A stretch of 64,000 nucleotides of DNA. Source: Halarcobacter sp. (lineage in GTDB: Bacteria; Campylobacterota; Campylobacteria; Campylobacterales; Arcobacteraceae). The notes below the pieces were generated by a model. The model was not told the DNA's origin. It saw nothing but the letters and a program-made list of their open reading frames with translations, and ran no database searches. The position numbers were made by a program, and so were the translations under genes. Below, one piece after another: positions 23,905 through 31,640 of this stretch. The DNA is taken from assembly GCF_963676935.1 (NCBI RefSeq), contig NZ_OY781470.1:1770680-1834679 (forward strand). The letters run 5' to 3'. Positions within the stretch are counted from its first letter, which is position 1; each line of letters begins with the position of its first letter.

Positions 23905-23973
23905 ATCTAACGTTTAAAATGAGCCAGTAATTTGCCCGCAGGGTAATTTATTGGCTCCACTGATTTGTTATGA
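23905..23973 (-). repeat. attC-like recombination site 1
   Basis: A 69-bp palindrome bounded by ATCTAAC and GTTATGA, arms GAGCCAGTAATTTGCCC and GGGTAATTTATTGGCTC (14 of 17 paired) with a GCA turn. The gene-side end CTCATAAC is the exact 8-base complement of GTTATGAG, the first bases of cassette 1 at 24690-24697. The stop codon of cassette 1 is inside the site. Confidence 0.9.
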
Positions 23974-24675
23974 GTTTTCTTGTCTTGAAACAAAAAAATA
24001 CCTGCCTATGACCATTACAAACGAAGCAATTATAGAAGCTAGTATTCCAAGACCAAATCCAATCCATCTTTCTTTGTTGGCGTTTTCTTTTGCTCGTTCC
24101 TCTTGCACTTTAAAGAGAGCTTCAACGGTTGCTTTATCAGCATTTACCAATGGTTCTAATTTTTGTTTTTCATTTTCTAGCTGTTGTATATTCTGTTCAT
24201 ATATAATGACTTTTTGTTTTTGAGAGCTAACAAATGTAAGGAGTGTTTTTAAGCTTTTCTCGGTTTCACTTAGTTCTTTAATTTGAGATTTAAAATCTAA
24301 GTTTTCTGATAATTTAGCTTCTAATTTTTCTTTTCTGATAATTTCAGTTTGGTAAATTGTAAGCACAACTGCAATAACACTGACTATAGAACTTATGGAA
24401 GTGATTTTTGGTGATTTTAAAAATGCATGAATCCATAGTTTAGCTGCTGACTCTACTACAGGATTAGATATGCTTCCAAGTATTTTGTCTGCCTTCAAAA
24501 TATTACATTTCGGACAAGAAATGGCTAAATTTTCTATATCAGAGCTTCCACCTTGACTCAAAGGAATTTTGTGATCAACCATCGCTGTACGCTCATCTAG
24601 TTCAATACCGCAGTACTCACATTTTCCCTCCGCTTGTTTTAAAAGTTGTTCTTTAATTTTTTTAGTTACTCTCAT
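23968..24675 (-). CDS. Cassette 1: HNH endonuclease domain with two membrane helices and a coiled coil
   Basis: A 235-residue protein. The N-terminal HNH nuclease has paired zinc ligands Cys19-x2-Cys22 and Cys54-x2-Cys57, the catalytic Asp34-His35, Asn49, and Asn58/Lys61 (CEYCG, VDHKIPLSQGG, ENLAISCPKCN). A membrane helix spans about residues 93-112, a charged coiled coil about 115-200 (KLEAKLSENLDFKSQIKEL and on), and a second helix about 205-228. A nuclease fixed to the membrane through a long coiled coil is an unusual layout and suggests a phage-defence effector. It is the cassette nearest the integrase and thus nearest the candidate Pc promoter. Start with GGAGA upstream. Confidence 0.85.
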   Translation of the reverse strand: MRVTKKIKEQLLKQAEGKCEYCGIELDERTAMVDHKIPLSQGGSSDIENLAISCPKCNILKADKILGSISNPVVESAAKLWIHAFLKSPKITSISSIVSVIAVVLTIYQTEIIRKEKLEAKLSENLDFKSQIKELSETEKSLKTLLTFVSSQKQKVIIYEQNIQQLENEKQKLEPLVNADKATVEALFKVQEERAKENANKERWIGFGLGILASIIASFVMVIGRYFFVSRQENS

Positions 24676-24690
24676 TTATCTCCACTTATC

Positions 24691-24942
24691 TCATAACTAT
24701 TTAATAACAATACATTATATATATTTATTACTTAATTATCTAAATAACTAGACATTCACATAGAATATCCTTAAAATAGGTATTCAATGAAAAATTATTA
24801 CAAAATGTAATATTTTTGAATTGATTTTTTATTTTTAATTATAATTTAAATATATATTTTTTGTCTAGATAACGGTAATAACAATACATTATGTATGTTA
24901 ATTAGAAAAAAACATAATAATACTACATTTTAGGAGACATAT
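24691..24942 (-). other. Presumed attI region between integrase and first cassette
   Basis: This gap holds the junction TCATAAC (24691-24697) of cassette 1. TAATAACAATACATTAT occurs twice in direct orientation, at 24702-24718 beside that junction and at 24876-24892; the second copy is preceded by another AAC-type core (AGATAAC, 24868-24874). Direct repeats next to a core site are expected for the IntI-binding sites of attI. The 174-bp period is longer than usual, so part may be an emptied or decayed cassette. A ribosome-binding site AGGAGA serves the integrase start. Confidence 0.55.
24838..24867 (-). promoter_or_regulatory. Candidate cassette promoter Pc
   Basis: On the minus strand TAGACA (24862-24867) and TATAAT (24838-24843) are 18 bases apart. 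They would start transcription near 24830, toward the cassettes, with a leader of about 155 bases before the HNH gene. Close agreement to the -35/-10 consensus is rare in such AT-rich genomes, but activity is untested. Confidence 0.45.
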
Positions 24943-25766
24943 ATGGCTAAAAAATTACTTGATATAATGAGGGATAAGATAAGGTTTAAACATTATAGTA
25001 TGAGCACAGAAAGAGTCTATATCTATTGGGCTAAAAAATATATACTATACCATAACAAAAAACATCCTAAAGATATGGGTAAAGTTGAAATTGAACAATT
25101 CCTAACCCATCTTGCCACTGAGTTTAATGTCTCTCCTACAACTCAGAATCAAGCCTTTAATGCACTATTATTTTTATATGAACAAATTCTAAATATATCA
25201 TTAAAAGATGAAAATATTGAAGCGTTAAGAGCTAAAGAGAGAAAGCATATTCCTGTAGTTTTAACTATAGATGAAGTCAAAAGTATTATATTAAATATGA
25301 GTGGTATTTATCAACTTACAGTTAAACTTATGTATGGTTGTGGATTAAGAATGAAAGAAGCACAAAATATATGTATAAAAGATATTGACTTTGGATTCAA
25401 TAAAATTTATATTTGGGATAGTAAATCCTTAAAAGATAGAACCTTGCCACTTCCATTAAAAATAAAGGATGAACTTAAAATTCAAGTAGAAAAAGTAAAA
25501 GAAGTGGTGAACAAAGACGACATCATATTTTAGATGTAACTTTAAGTAGAAATATAAAAAATGCAGTTGAAAAATCCAATATAGATAAAAGAGTAACATC
25601 TCATATTTTTAGACACTCTTATGCCACTCATCTTTTGCAAAGTGGCACAGATATACGAAGTATTCAAGAACTTTTAGGACATAAATCAATAGAAACAACA
25701 ATGATATATACACATGTGGTAAAAGAGTTAAATAAAAATGAAATAAAAAGTCCATTGGATTTTTAA
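24943..25766 (+). pseudogene. intI: Integron integrase IntI, disrupted by internal deletion and frameshift
   Basis: The first 186 or so codons read as IntI: LLDIMRDKIRFKHYSMSTERVYIYWAKKYILYH is the SAM-like N-domain, then TQNQAFNALLFLYEQIL, with catalytic Arg136 in GCGLRMKEAQ and Lys164 in SLKDRTLPLP. That frame stops at 25533. From about 25515 the frame two bases on continues as RRHHILD, then [31 protein letters not shown] with the HxxR, H and Tyr residues, to the stop at 25766. The RRHH motif normally ends the IntI-specific extra segment; most of that segment is missing. All catalytic residues survive but in two frames, so no active enzyme is expected. AGGAGA precedes the ATG. Confidence 0.88.
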
Positions 25767-25853
25767 AATAAAATTGGGAAAAGTTTTCGTTAGAAAATTG
25801 TTCTAACCTCGAATAAAGCAGTAAAATTTTAAAAGTGATAGATTTTGTTTAGA

Positions 25854-25910
25854 TTGTGCTAGATTTAGGTGAAGATGTACTAAAAGTACTTCGAACCTAA
25901 ATCTAGTGCA
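25854..25910. repeat. Large hairpin between intI and guaA
   Basis: CTAGATTTAGGT (25859-25870) and its perfect complement (25895-25906) are the core of a long stem extended on both sides (TTG/CAA outside, GAAG/CTTC and GTAC/GTAC inside) with a TAAAA loop. It sits between the convergent ends of intI and guaA. It could be a two-way terminator or a remnant of a mobile-element end. Confidence 0.6.
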
Positions 25911-25914
25911 AGAT

Positions 25915-25938
25915 GAATAAAAGCTATCGCTTTTATTC
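25915..25938 (-). terminator. Hairpin over the guaA stop codon
   Basis: GAATAAAAGC and GCTTTTATTC form a perfect 10-bp stem with a four-base loop that contains the guaA stop codon. It probably terminates guaA, perhaps together with the larger hairpin just beyond. Confidence 0.6.
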
Positions 25939-27468
25939 CCATTCTATTGTTGCTGGTGGCTTAGATGAGATATCATACACAACTCTATTGATCCCATCAA
26001 CTTCGTTGATAATTCTTCTAGAGATAGTTTCTAAGATATCATGTGGGATATGTGCAAATGTTGCTGTCATACCATCTGTTGCTTCAACTATTCTAACACA
26101 AACTGTGTTATCATAAGTTCTGTTATCACCCATTACACCTACTGATTTTACATTTAATAATACTGTAAATGCTTGCCATGTTTTATCATAGTATCCAGTT
26201 GATCTAAGAACATCTAGCATAATAACATCTGCTTTTCGTAAAAGTTCTAAATCAGGCTTATTAACATCTCCCATAACTCTAATAGCAAGTCCTGGTCCAG
26301 GGAAAGGATGTCTTCCAATCATATCTTTTGGAAGTCCTAATTCTAGTCCTAAAAGTCTAACTTCATCTTTAAAGATTTCTCTTAAAGGCTCGATTAATTC
26401 AAATGTCATCCAATCAGGTAGTCCACCAACGTTATGGTGTGATTTAATTGTTTTTGACGGTCCTTTTACAGATACAGATTCAATAACATCTGTATAAAGT
26501 GTACCTTGAGCTAAGAACTCTATCCCATCATGTTTTTTTGCTTCTTCATCAAATACTTCGATAAATGTTTCACCGATGATTTTTCTTTTCTTTTCTGGAT
26601 CGGTTACACCTGCAAGTCTTTCTAAGAAAGTTTCACTCGCATTACAAGTGATAAGCTTAACACCTCTTGAAGCGAACATAGCTTCTACTTGTTCTCTTTC
26701 ATTTGCTCTAAGTAATCCATTGTCAACAAATACTGGAATTAGTTGGTCACCAATAGCTTCTGCTAAAAGTGTAGCAACTACAGAAGAATCAACTCCTCCT
26801 GATACACCACAAAGAACTTTTTTATCTCCAACTTGATCTTGGATTTTTTTGATTTGTTCTTTTGCAAAAGAACCCATATTCCAAGTTGATTCACAACCAC
26901 AAATATATTTTGCAAAGTTTTTAAGGATTTTGCTCCCTTGCTCAGAATGGTAAACTTCTGGGTGAAATTGGAAAGCATAAATTCTTTTATCCATATTTGC
27001 AATTGCTGCAAAAGGAGAGTTTTCACTTGTTCCAATAACTTCAAAACCATCAGCTAATTTATCAACTTTATCTCCATGTGACATCCAAACAGTTTGACCA
27101 TCTGTAGTGTCTTTGAAAATATCGCTTGTCTTTTCAAATGTAAGTTTTGCTTTTCCATATTCGTGATGATCAGCAGGAATAACTGACCCACCAAAATATT
27201 GAGAAATAAGTTGCATACCATAACAAATACCTAAAACAGGAAGTCCTAAATTAAATACTTCTTTATCAGGATGATAAGCATCTTTTGCATATACTGATGC
27301 TGGTCCACCAGAAAGAATAATACCTTTTGGAGTTCTAGCTTTAATATCTTCTATGCTCTCACTAAACGGTACAATCTCAGAATAAACACCAGCTTCTCTA
27401 AGTTTTCTTGCAATGATTTGTGTATATTGACTACCAAAATCTAATACAACTATTGGTACATGTTTCAT
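25933..27468 (-). CDS. guaA: GMP synthase (glutamine-hydrolysing)
   Basis: A 511-residue GuaA. The N-terminal class I glutamine amidotransferase has the nucleophile motif GICYGMQL and the FHPEV histidine; the ATP-pyrophosphatase domain has [16 protein letters not shown] (about residues 225-240); the C-terminal dimer domain ends with PPATIEWE, the invariant GuaA C-terminus. It converts XMP to GMP with glutamine and ATP. AAGGA site before the ATG. It stands alone, convergent with the integron, and is a likely stable anchor gene flanking the array. Confidence 0.98.
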   Translation of the reverse strand: MKHVPIVVLDFGSQYTQIIARKLREAGVYSEIVPFSESIEDIKARTPKGIILSGGPASVYAKDAYHPDKEVFNLGLPVLGICYGMQLISQYFGGSVIPADHHEYGKAKLTFEKTSDIFKDTTDGQTVWMSHGDKVDKLADGFEVIGTSENSPFAAIANMDKRIYAFQFHPEVYHSEQGSKILKNFAKYICGCESTWNMGSFAKEQIKKIQDQVGDKKVLCGVSGGVDSSVVATLLAEAIGDQLIPVFVDNGLLRANEREQVEAMFASRGVKLITCNASETFLERLAGVTDPEKKRKIIGETFIEVFDEEAKKHDGIEFLAQGTLYTDVIESVSVKGPSKTIKSHHNVGGLPDWMTFELIEPLREIFKDEVRLLGLELGLPKDMIGRHPFPGPGLAIRVMGDVNKPDLELLRKADVIMLDVLRSTGYYDKTWQAFTVLLNVKSVGVMGDNRTYDNTVCVRIVEATDGMTATFAHIPHDILETISRRIINEVDGINRVVYDISSKPPATIEWE

Positions 27469-27573
27469 TAAAATGATTCCTTTGATTTTTTAAAAGTATC
27501 GCGATTATAACGAAAAAGGAATTTGAAGATGATTAATTAGGCTTATTCTTTTAAAAAGAAAATGGGGCAAAAA

Positions 27574-27607
27574 AAAAGCCATTCAGCCTTAAGACTGAAT
27601 GGCTTTT
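27574..27607 (-). terminator. Strong intrinsic terminator of nhaD
   Basis: AAAAGCCATTCAG and CTGAATGGCTTTT form a 13-bp stem with an eight-base loop, followed on the minus strand by a run of T residues. It lies 19 bases after the nhaD stop codon. The other strand also ends in TTTT, so it may work both ways. Confidence 0.9.
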
Positions 27608-27625
27608 AATATTGTAAAAATAAGG

Positions 27626-29014
27626 TTATGCACCAATACCAAATACTTCAAATTGAACATACCAAATCGCACAAGAAACAATATATCCAATTAAAATAGT
27701 CCAAGCATATTTCATATGTGAACCAAAAGTATAAATACCATGAAGTTTACCCATAACTCCAACACCGGCAGCAGAACCAAATGAGATTAGTGAACCACCA
27801 ACCCCTGCTGTAAGTGTTACAAGCATCCATTGAGCATGCTCCATAGATGGATTTGCTTTAAGCACCGCTGACATAACAGGAACATTATCAACGATTGCAG
27901 ATAAGAAACCAACTCCAATATTTGACCAAGTTGGACCTAATACTGATGGTTCATAAACAATTGCTGCTAATGCTAACCATCCAATAAAGTACAATGCACC
28001 AACTGCTGCTAAAATACCAAAGAAGAACATTAAGGTATTATTTTCAATTTTTGCCATTGAATGGAAAATATTAAAGTGATCTTTTCCATGTCTTCTTTTA
28101 AGCCCATAAGAATAAACCTTTAATAAAGAAAGACCAAACATCATACCCCACATTGCAGGTAAATGCAATACTTGATGAGACATAACTGCACAGAAGATTG
28201 TAAATACACCAAGTCCCATTACAACTTTTGAACCTTCAGCCATTACTGGTATTTCTTCTTTTGAAGCATCAAAAGCAGGTTTTTCATTTGGAACAACTTT
28301 AGATAATAATAGTGCTGTTATAAGATACCCTAAAATAGATGAAGGGAATAAAAATAAGAAATCTCCAAATGCACCTTTACCAGCTGTCCATGCCATAAGT
28401 GTAGTAATATCTCCAAATGGTGACCAAGCACCACCAGCATTTGCTGCAACAACGATATTAATTGCACCAGGAACCAAGAAGTCTCTTCTTTCTTTTTCAA
28501 TTGTAATTAATACAGTAGAAAGAATCAATGCTGTAGTTAAGTTATCTGCAATTGGAGATATAAAGAATGCTAAAATACCAGTTACCCAGAAAAGTTTTCT
28601 ATAAGTAAACCCTTTTGAGATTAGATTATACTTAAGCTTGTCAAATACATTCATATGAATTAATGATTCTATATACGTCATAGCAACAAATAAGAAGAAG
28701 AAAATCTCAGCAATTTCCAAAATCAAATGTTGGGCTTGAGTATGAACTAATCCCATATTTAAATTATTTAACGAATAGTATAGTGCAACCAAGATAAACA
28801 TAAATGTACCAATAAATAAAGCTGGCTTAGCCTTATCTATCTCATATTTCTCTTCTGCAGCCACAAAGTAGTAACCTACTACAAATATAAATAAACACGC
28901 AAATCCAACCCAAGTCATAGTTAAATCTGGTGCAACCTCCCCAGAAGTAGCGCCACCGCCACTTGCAAATAAAGCTAGAGATGATAATGATAATATCATC
29001 AGAATCTTTAACAT
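27626..29014 (-). CDS. nhaD: Na+/H+ antiporter NhaD
   Basis: A 462-residue NhaD-type (arsenite-permease superfamily) protein with about 12 membrane helices after a signal-like first segment (MLKILMILSLSSLALFASGG). The motifs ISPIADNLTTALILSTVLI and VVAANAGGAWSPFGDITTLMAW, and VDNVPVMSAVL in the second half, are the diagnostic transport-core elements. It exchanges cytoplasmic sodium for protons in marine and alkaline conditions. It is three bases after nadB on the same strand and is ended by a strong terminator. The physiological fit is a marine lifestyle. Confidence 0.95.
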   Translation of the reverse strand: MLKILMILSLSSLALFASGGGATSGEVAPDLTMTWVGFACLFIFVVGYYFVAAEEKYEIDKAKPALFIGTFMFILVALYYSLNNLNMGLVHTQAQHLILEIAEIFFFLFVAMTYIESLIHMNVFDKLKYNLISKGFTYRKLFWVTGILAFFISPIADNLTTALILSTVLITIEKERRDFLVPGAINIVVAANAGGAWSPFGDITTLMAWTAGKGAFGDFLFLFPSSILGYLITALLLSKVVPNEKPAFDASKEEIPVMAEGSKVVMGLGVFTIFCAVMSHQVLHLPAMWGMMFGLSLLKVYSYGLKRRHGKDHFNIFHSMAKIENNTLMFFFGILAAVGALYFIGWLALAAIVYEPSVLGPTWSNIGVGFLSAIVDNVPVMSAVLKANPSMEHAQWMLVTLTAGVGGSLISFGSAAGVGVMGKLHGIYTFGSHMKYAWTILIGYIVSCAIWYVQFEVFGIGA

Positions 29015-29016
29015 TC

Positions 29017-30468
29017 TTACTCCTTAATAAAGTGTGCTCCAAGAGACTTTTTTCTGTCAATTGCAGCTTTTAAAATAGATTTTGCCGTAAGCAACCTTAA
29101 ATATAGTAGTCTTCCCACATCTTCTTTTAAAAACTCATCAATCTCAGATAAAGCCTCTTTTAAAGAATCAAAATCTCGTACAATTGCTGCATTTTCCCAC
29201 ATTAGTTTTCTTACTCTATCTTTTATTGGTTTATCAATACTCTTATTTCTAATGCACTTTTTTATCTCTTTTATATATTTGTTTTTATCAATTTTAAATT
29301 CTTCTTTTAAAGAGTTTTCTACTGCAAGTTTAGAAAAAACCAATCCTTCAAGTAAAGAGTTTGAAGCTAATCTATTTGCACCATGTACTCCTGTACAAGC
29401 TGCTTCACCTACAGCATATAGATTTTTAGTATTTAATACTTTTGCATTAATATCGGTTGCAATACCACCCATAGCATAGTGAAATGCTGGTGAGATTGGA
29501 ACTTTTTCAAAAGGTAAATCATAACCTAAGTCTTCAAAGTTTGCATAGATATTTGGGAATCTTTTTCTAAACCATTTTTTTTCAAATTTATCAAAAGATA
29601 AATAGATGTTTGAACCTGTTTTTTTATGATAATCAAAAATTGACCTACTTACTACATCTCTAGGTGCTAACTCTCCATCTTTGTGATAATCAAATAAAAA
29701 TCTGCGGTCATTGTCATCTACAATATAAGCACCCTCACCTCTTAAAGCTTCACTAAGTAAAGTTTTTCTAGCAAAAGAGGTTCCTTTAAATACTGTAGGA
29801 TGAAACTGCATCATCTCCATATCTTTTAAAACTAAACCTTTTTCAACACATATACCTTGAACTTCTCCCGCAACAGCAGTTGAATTAGTATGATATTTGT
29901 ATATTGAGCCAACTCCACCACTAGCAATAATAGTATTATGTGCAAAAGCTACTTTCTCTTCTGTTTCATTTATGAAATATTTAACTCCATAACAAATATC
30001 GTCTTGAATAAGAAGGTCATTTACTACACAGTTAGTTTCTAATTTATGGGGAAATTTTCCCATTAAAAATAGATGAATCATTCTACCAGTTGCATCTCCA
30101 TCAGCATGAAGAATTCTACTTCTGCTATGGGCTGCTTCTTTTGTAAAGGCTAATTCACCTTTATCATTTAGGTCAAAATTCATTCCATCTTCTATTAGAT
30201 TATCAATTGCTTTTCTAGAGTTTTCACTTAATACTGAAACAGCATTTTTATTATTATGATAAACTCCTGCAACTAAGGTATCTTTGATATGGTCTGGTAT
30301 ATCTTTCTTATCAACAGCTGTTGCAATACCACCTTGTGCCCAAAAGGTATTGCATTCCCATGGTTCTTTTTTACATAAAATTAATACATTTTTTGTATCG
30401 GGTATCAACCTTGCAGCATTTAATCCTGCAACCCCTGAACCTATAATTATATAATCATAAACAACCAT
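29017..30468 (-). CDS. nadB: L-aspartate oxidase
   Basis: A 483-residue flavoprotein of NAD biosynthesis. IIGSGVAGLNAA is the FAD dinucleotide-binding motif at the N-terminus, EAAHSRSRILHADGDATGRMI and LLSEALRGEGAYIVDD are catalytic and substrate segments shared with succinate dehydrogenase/fumarate reductase, and AVGEAACTGVHGANRLASNSLLEGLVF is the NadB signature. It makes iminoaspartate for NadA. Its ATG overlaps the stop codon of a small lipoprotein gene, so they are coupled. Confidence 0.96.
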   Translation of the reverse strand: MVVYDYIIIGSGVAGLNAARLIPDTKNVLILCKKEPWECNTFWAQGGIATAVDKKDIPDHIKDTLVAGVYHNNKNAVSVLSENSRKAIDNLIEDGMNFDLNDKGELAFTKEAAHSRSRILHADGDATGRMIHLFLMGKFPHKLETNCVVNDLLIQDDICYGVKYFINETEEKVAFAHNTIIASGGVGSIYKYHTNSTAVAGEVQGICVEKGLVLKDMEMMQFHPTVFKGTSFARKTLLSEALRGEGAYIVDDNDRRFLFDYHKDGELAPRDVVSRSIFDYHKKTGSNIYLSFDKFEKKWFRKRFPNIYANFEDLGYDLPFEKVPISPAFHYAMGGIATDINAKVLNTKNLYAVGEAACTGVHGANRLASNSLLEGLVFSKLAVENSLKEEFKIDKNKYIKEIKKCIRNKSIDKPIKDRVRKLMWENAAIVRDFDSLKEALSEIDEFLKEDVGRLLYLRLLTAKSILKAAIDRKKSLGAHFIKE

Positions 30469-30593
30469 TATTTTGATACTTCTTGCGTATCTGGCACATA
30501 TGTTGGAGGGGCTTTATAGCCACATCCACTTAAAGATAATAAAATTCCTGCTATAATAACAACATGAAAAAATTGAGTGAAATACTTTGTCAT
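30468..30593 (-). CDS. Small LptM-like lipoprotein (41 aa)
   Basis: A 41-codon frame: a short N-terminus and a hydrophobic stretch (FHVVIIAGILLSL) end in the lipobox LSGC (Cys24) followed by GYKAPPTYVPDTQEVSK. Cys-Gly-x-Lys-x-Pro-Pro is the pattern of LptM/YifL-type lipoproteins that assist LptD maturation in the outer membrane. Its TAA shares a base with the nadB ATG (TAATG). Its 5' end overlaps the head-to-head gene at 30564 by 30 bp. The assigned start is the only ATG ahead of the hydrophobic segment; the ribosome-binding site is weak. Confidence 0.7.
   Translation of the reverse strand: MTKYFTQFFHVVIIAGILLSLSGCGYKAPPTYVPDTQEVSK
30552..30557 (+). promoter_or_regulatory. TATAAT directly before a start codon
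   Basis: A perfect TATAAT ends six bases before the ATG at 30564 and no ribosome-binding site is visible. Transcription would start at or near the ATG, giving a leaderless mRNA. The alternative is that translation starts further inside. Confidence 0.4.
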
Positions 30594-30980
30594 CTTAAAA
30601 ATAATCCTGAATTCAGAAGAATTAATACACAAGAAACGATTCAAAAGATAATTGAAATATTACCGCCTAAATTGAAAAAAGGCGTTAAATTCGCCTATAT
30701 TAGGAAACAAATCTTCTTTTTTGTGTTAACTCATCCTGTTTATAAAATGGAATTTGAGTATAACAAGAGTTTAATAAATGACTTATTAAAAAAGTCAAAC
30801 ATTGCAAATATCGATGATGTAAGGTTTTTTGTAACAAATAAAATAGAAAAAAAACAAAAACCTTATATAAAAAAGGATAATTATACCGAACGTTCATATG
30901 GTATTTTTGCAAATAATATAAAAGATGAAAATCTACATAAAAAATTTGAAGAGATTAGAGATATTATAAAAAACTCTTAA
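30564..30980 (+). CDS. DUF721/DciA-like protein
   Basis: A 138-residue basic protein. LSEILCHLKNNPEFRRINTQETIQKIIEILPPKLKKGVKFAYIRKQIFFFVLTHPVYKMEFEYNKSLINDLL has the layout of DUF721 (a region related to DciA, which helps load the replicative helicase), though identity to any named protein is uncertain. The tail is charged. It overlaps the next gene's end (31 bases, convergent) and the lipoprotein gene's start (head to head). The start lacks a ribosome-binding site. Confidence 0.5.
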   Translation: MKKLSEILCHLKNNPEFRRINTQETIQKIIEILPPKLKKGVKFAYIRKQIFFFVLTHPVYKMEFEYNKSLINDLLKKSNIANIDDVRFFVTNKIEKKQKPYIKKDNYTERSYGIFANNIKDENLHKKFEEIRDIIKNS

Positions 30981-31551
30981 ACTCTTTAATTTTTTCTTTA
31001 TAATTAGGACAATACTGTTCTACACAAGCCCAAAATCTTTTTGAATGATTTTTATGTTTTATATGTGCCAATTCATGTATAACAACATATTCTATTAAAG
31101 GTATAGGAAACTTCATAAGAAGAGTGTTAAAATTTAATTCATTTCTATAATTACAACTTCCCCATGTTCTTTTGTTTTTTCTAAACTTTATAGCTGTTGG
31201 AAAAAGTTGCATAAGTTCAGAATATTCAGTCACAATTTTTGGAATTAATTTTTGCGCTTCTAATTTATAAAACTTATCCAAATCTCTATTATCAAAATTT
31301 TTATGCTTAATTCCTAAAAAAAGAAATTCATTATTCTCTAAAGTGTTTTTTTCTAACTGAAGTAAATTTTTTTCTAACCATTTTCTCTTTTTTTCAATTA
31401 GAATTTTTGCATCTGTTTCTGTAAAATAAATATTTGAGTTAATTCGTATCAAATTACTAGATAGAAGTCTCATATAGGTGTGTTTCATACCTCTTTTTTT
31501 ATTTAATTCTACGGTAACCTCTTTATTATTAATTTTTGTTAAAAAATTCAA
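30964..31551 (-). CDS. YgjP/SprT-like zinc metallopeptidase
   Basis: A metallopeptidase of the YgjP (DUF45) family: the zinc motif HELAHIKHKNHSKRFW carries His-Glu-x-x-His with a third ligand in the following loop, and WGSCNYRNELNFNTLLMKFP is the family's conserved strand. I place the start at a TTG (31551) because AAGGA lies five bases upstream and because the longer frame to 31686 would run through the promoter and start of the divergent aminotransferase. The length then is 195 residues. The substrate is unknown. Confidence 0.85.
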   Translation of the reverse strand: MNFLTKINNKEVTVELNKKRGMKHTYMRLLSSNLIRINSNIYFTETDAKILIEKKRKWLEKNLLQLEKNTLENNEFLFLGIKHKNFDNRDLDKFYKLEAQKLIPKIVTEYSELMQLFPTAIKFRKNKRTWGSCNYRNELNFNTLLMKFPIPLIEYVVIHELAHIKHKNHSKRFWACVEQYCPNYKEKIKEFKSFL

Positions 31552-31640
31552 ACTAATCCTTAAGTATATTTTAGATAAAATCCTAAAAATATTATGTCTC
31601 ATAATATTAACATATTGAAAATTATTAGAGGAAAAAACTA

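Noticed and set aside
17286-24697. A CRISPR array explanation for the repeated palindromes
   Set aside because: The repeats differ in length and sequence and flank full genes rather than short spacers; no cas genes are present.
24943-25766. Reading the recombinase as an ordinary XerC/XerD or phage integrase
   Set aside because: The HYSxxTExxYxxWxxxxIxxH head, RRHH motif and adjacent attC sites are specific to IntI.
25789-25807. GTTAGAA...TTCTAAC as a further attC
   Set aside because: The heptamers are in the reverse order for an attC, the distance is only 19 bp and no cassette is linked to it.
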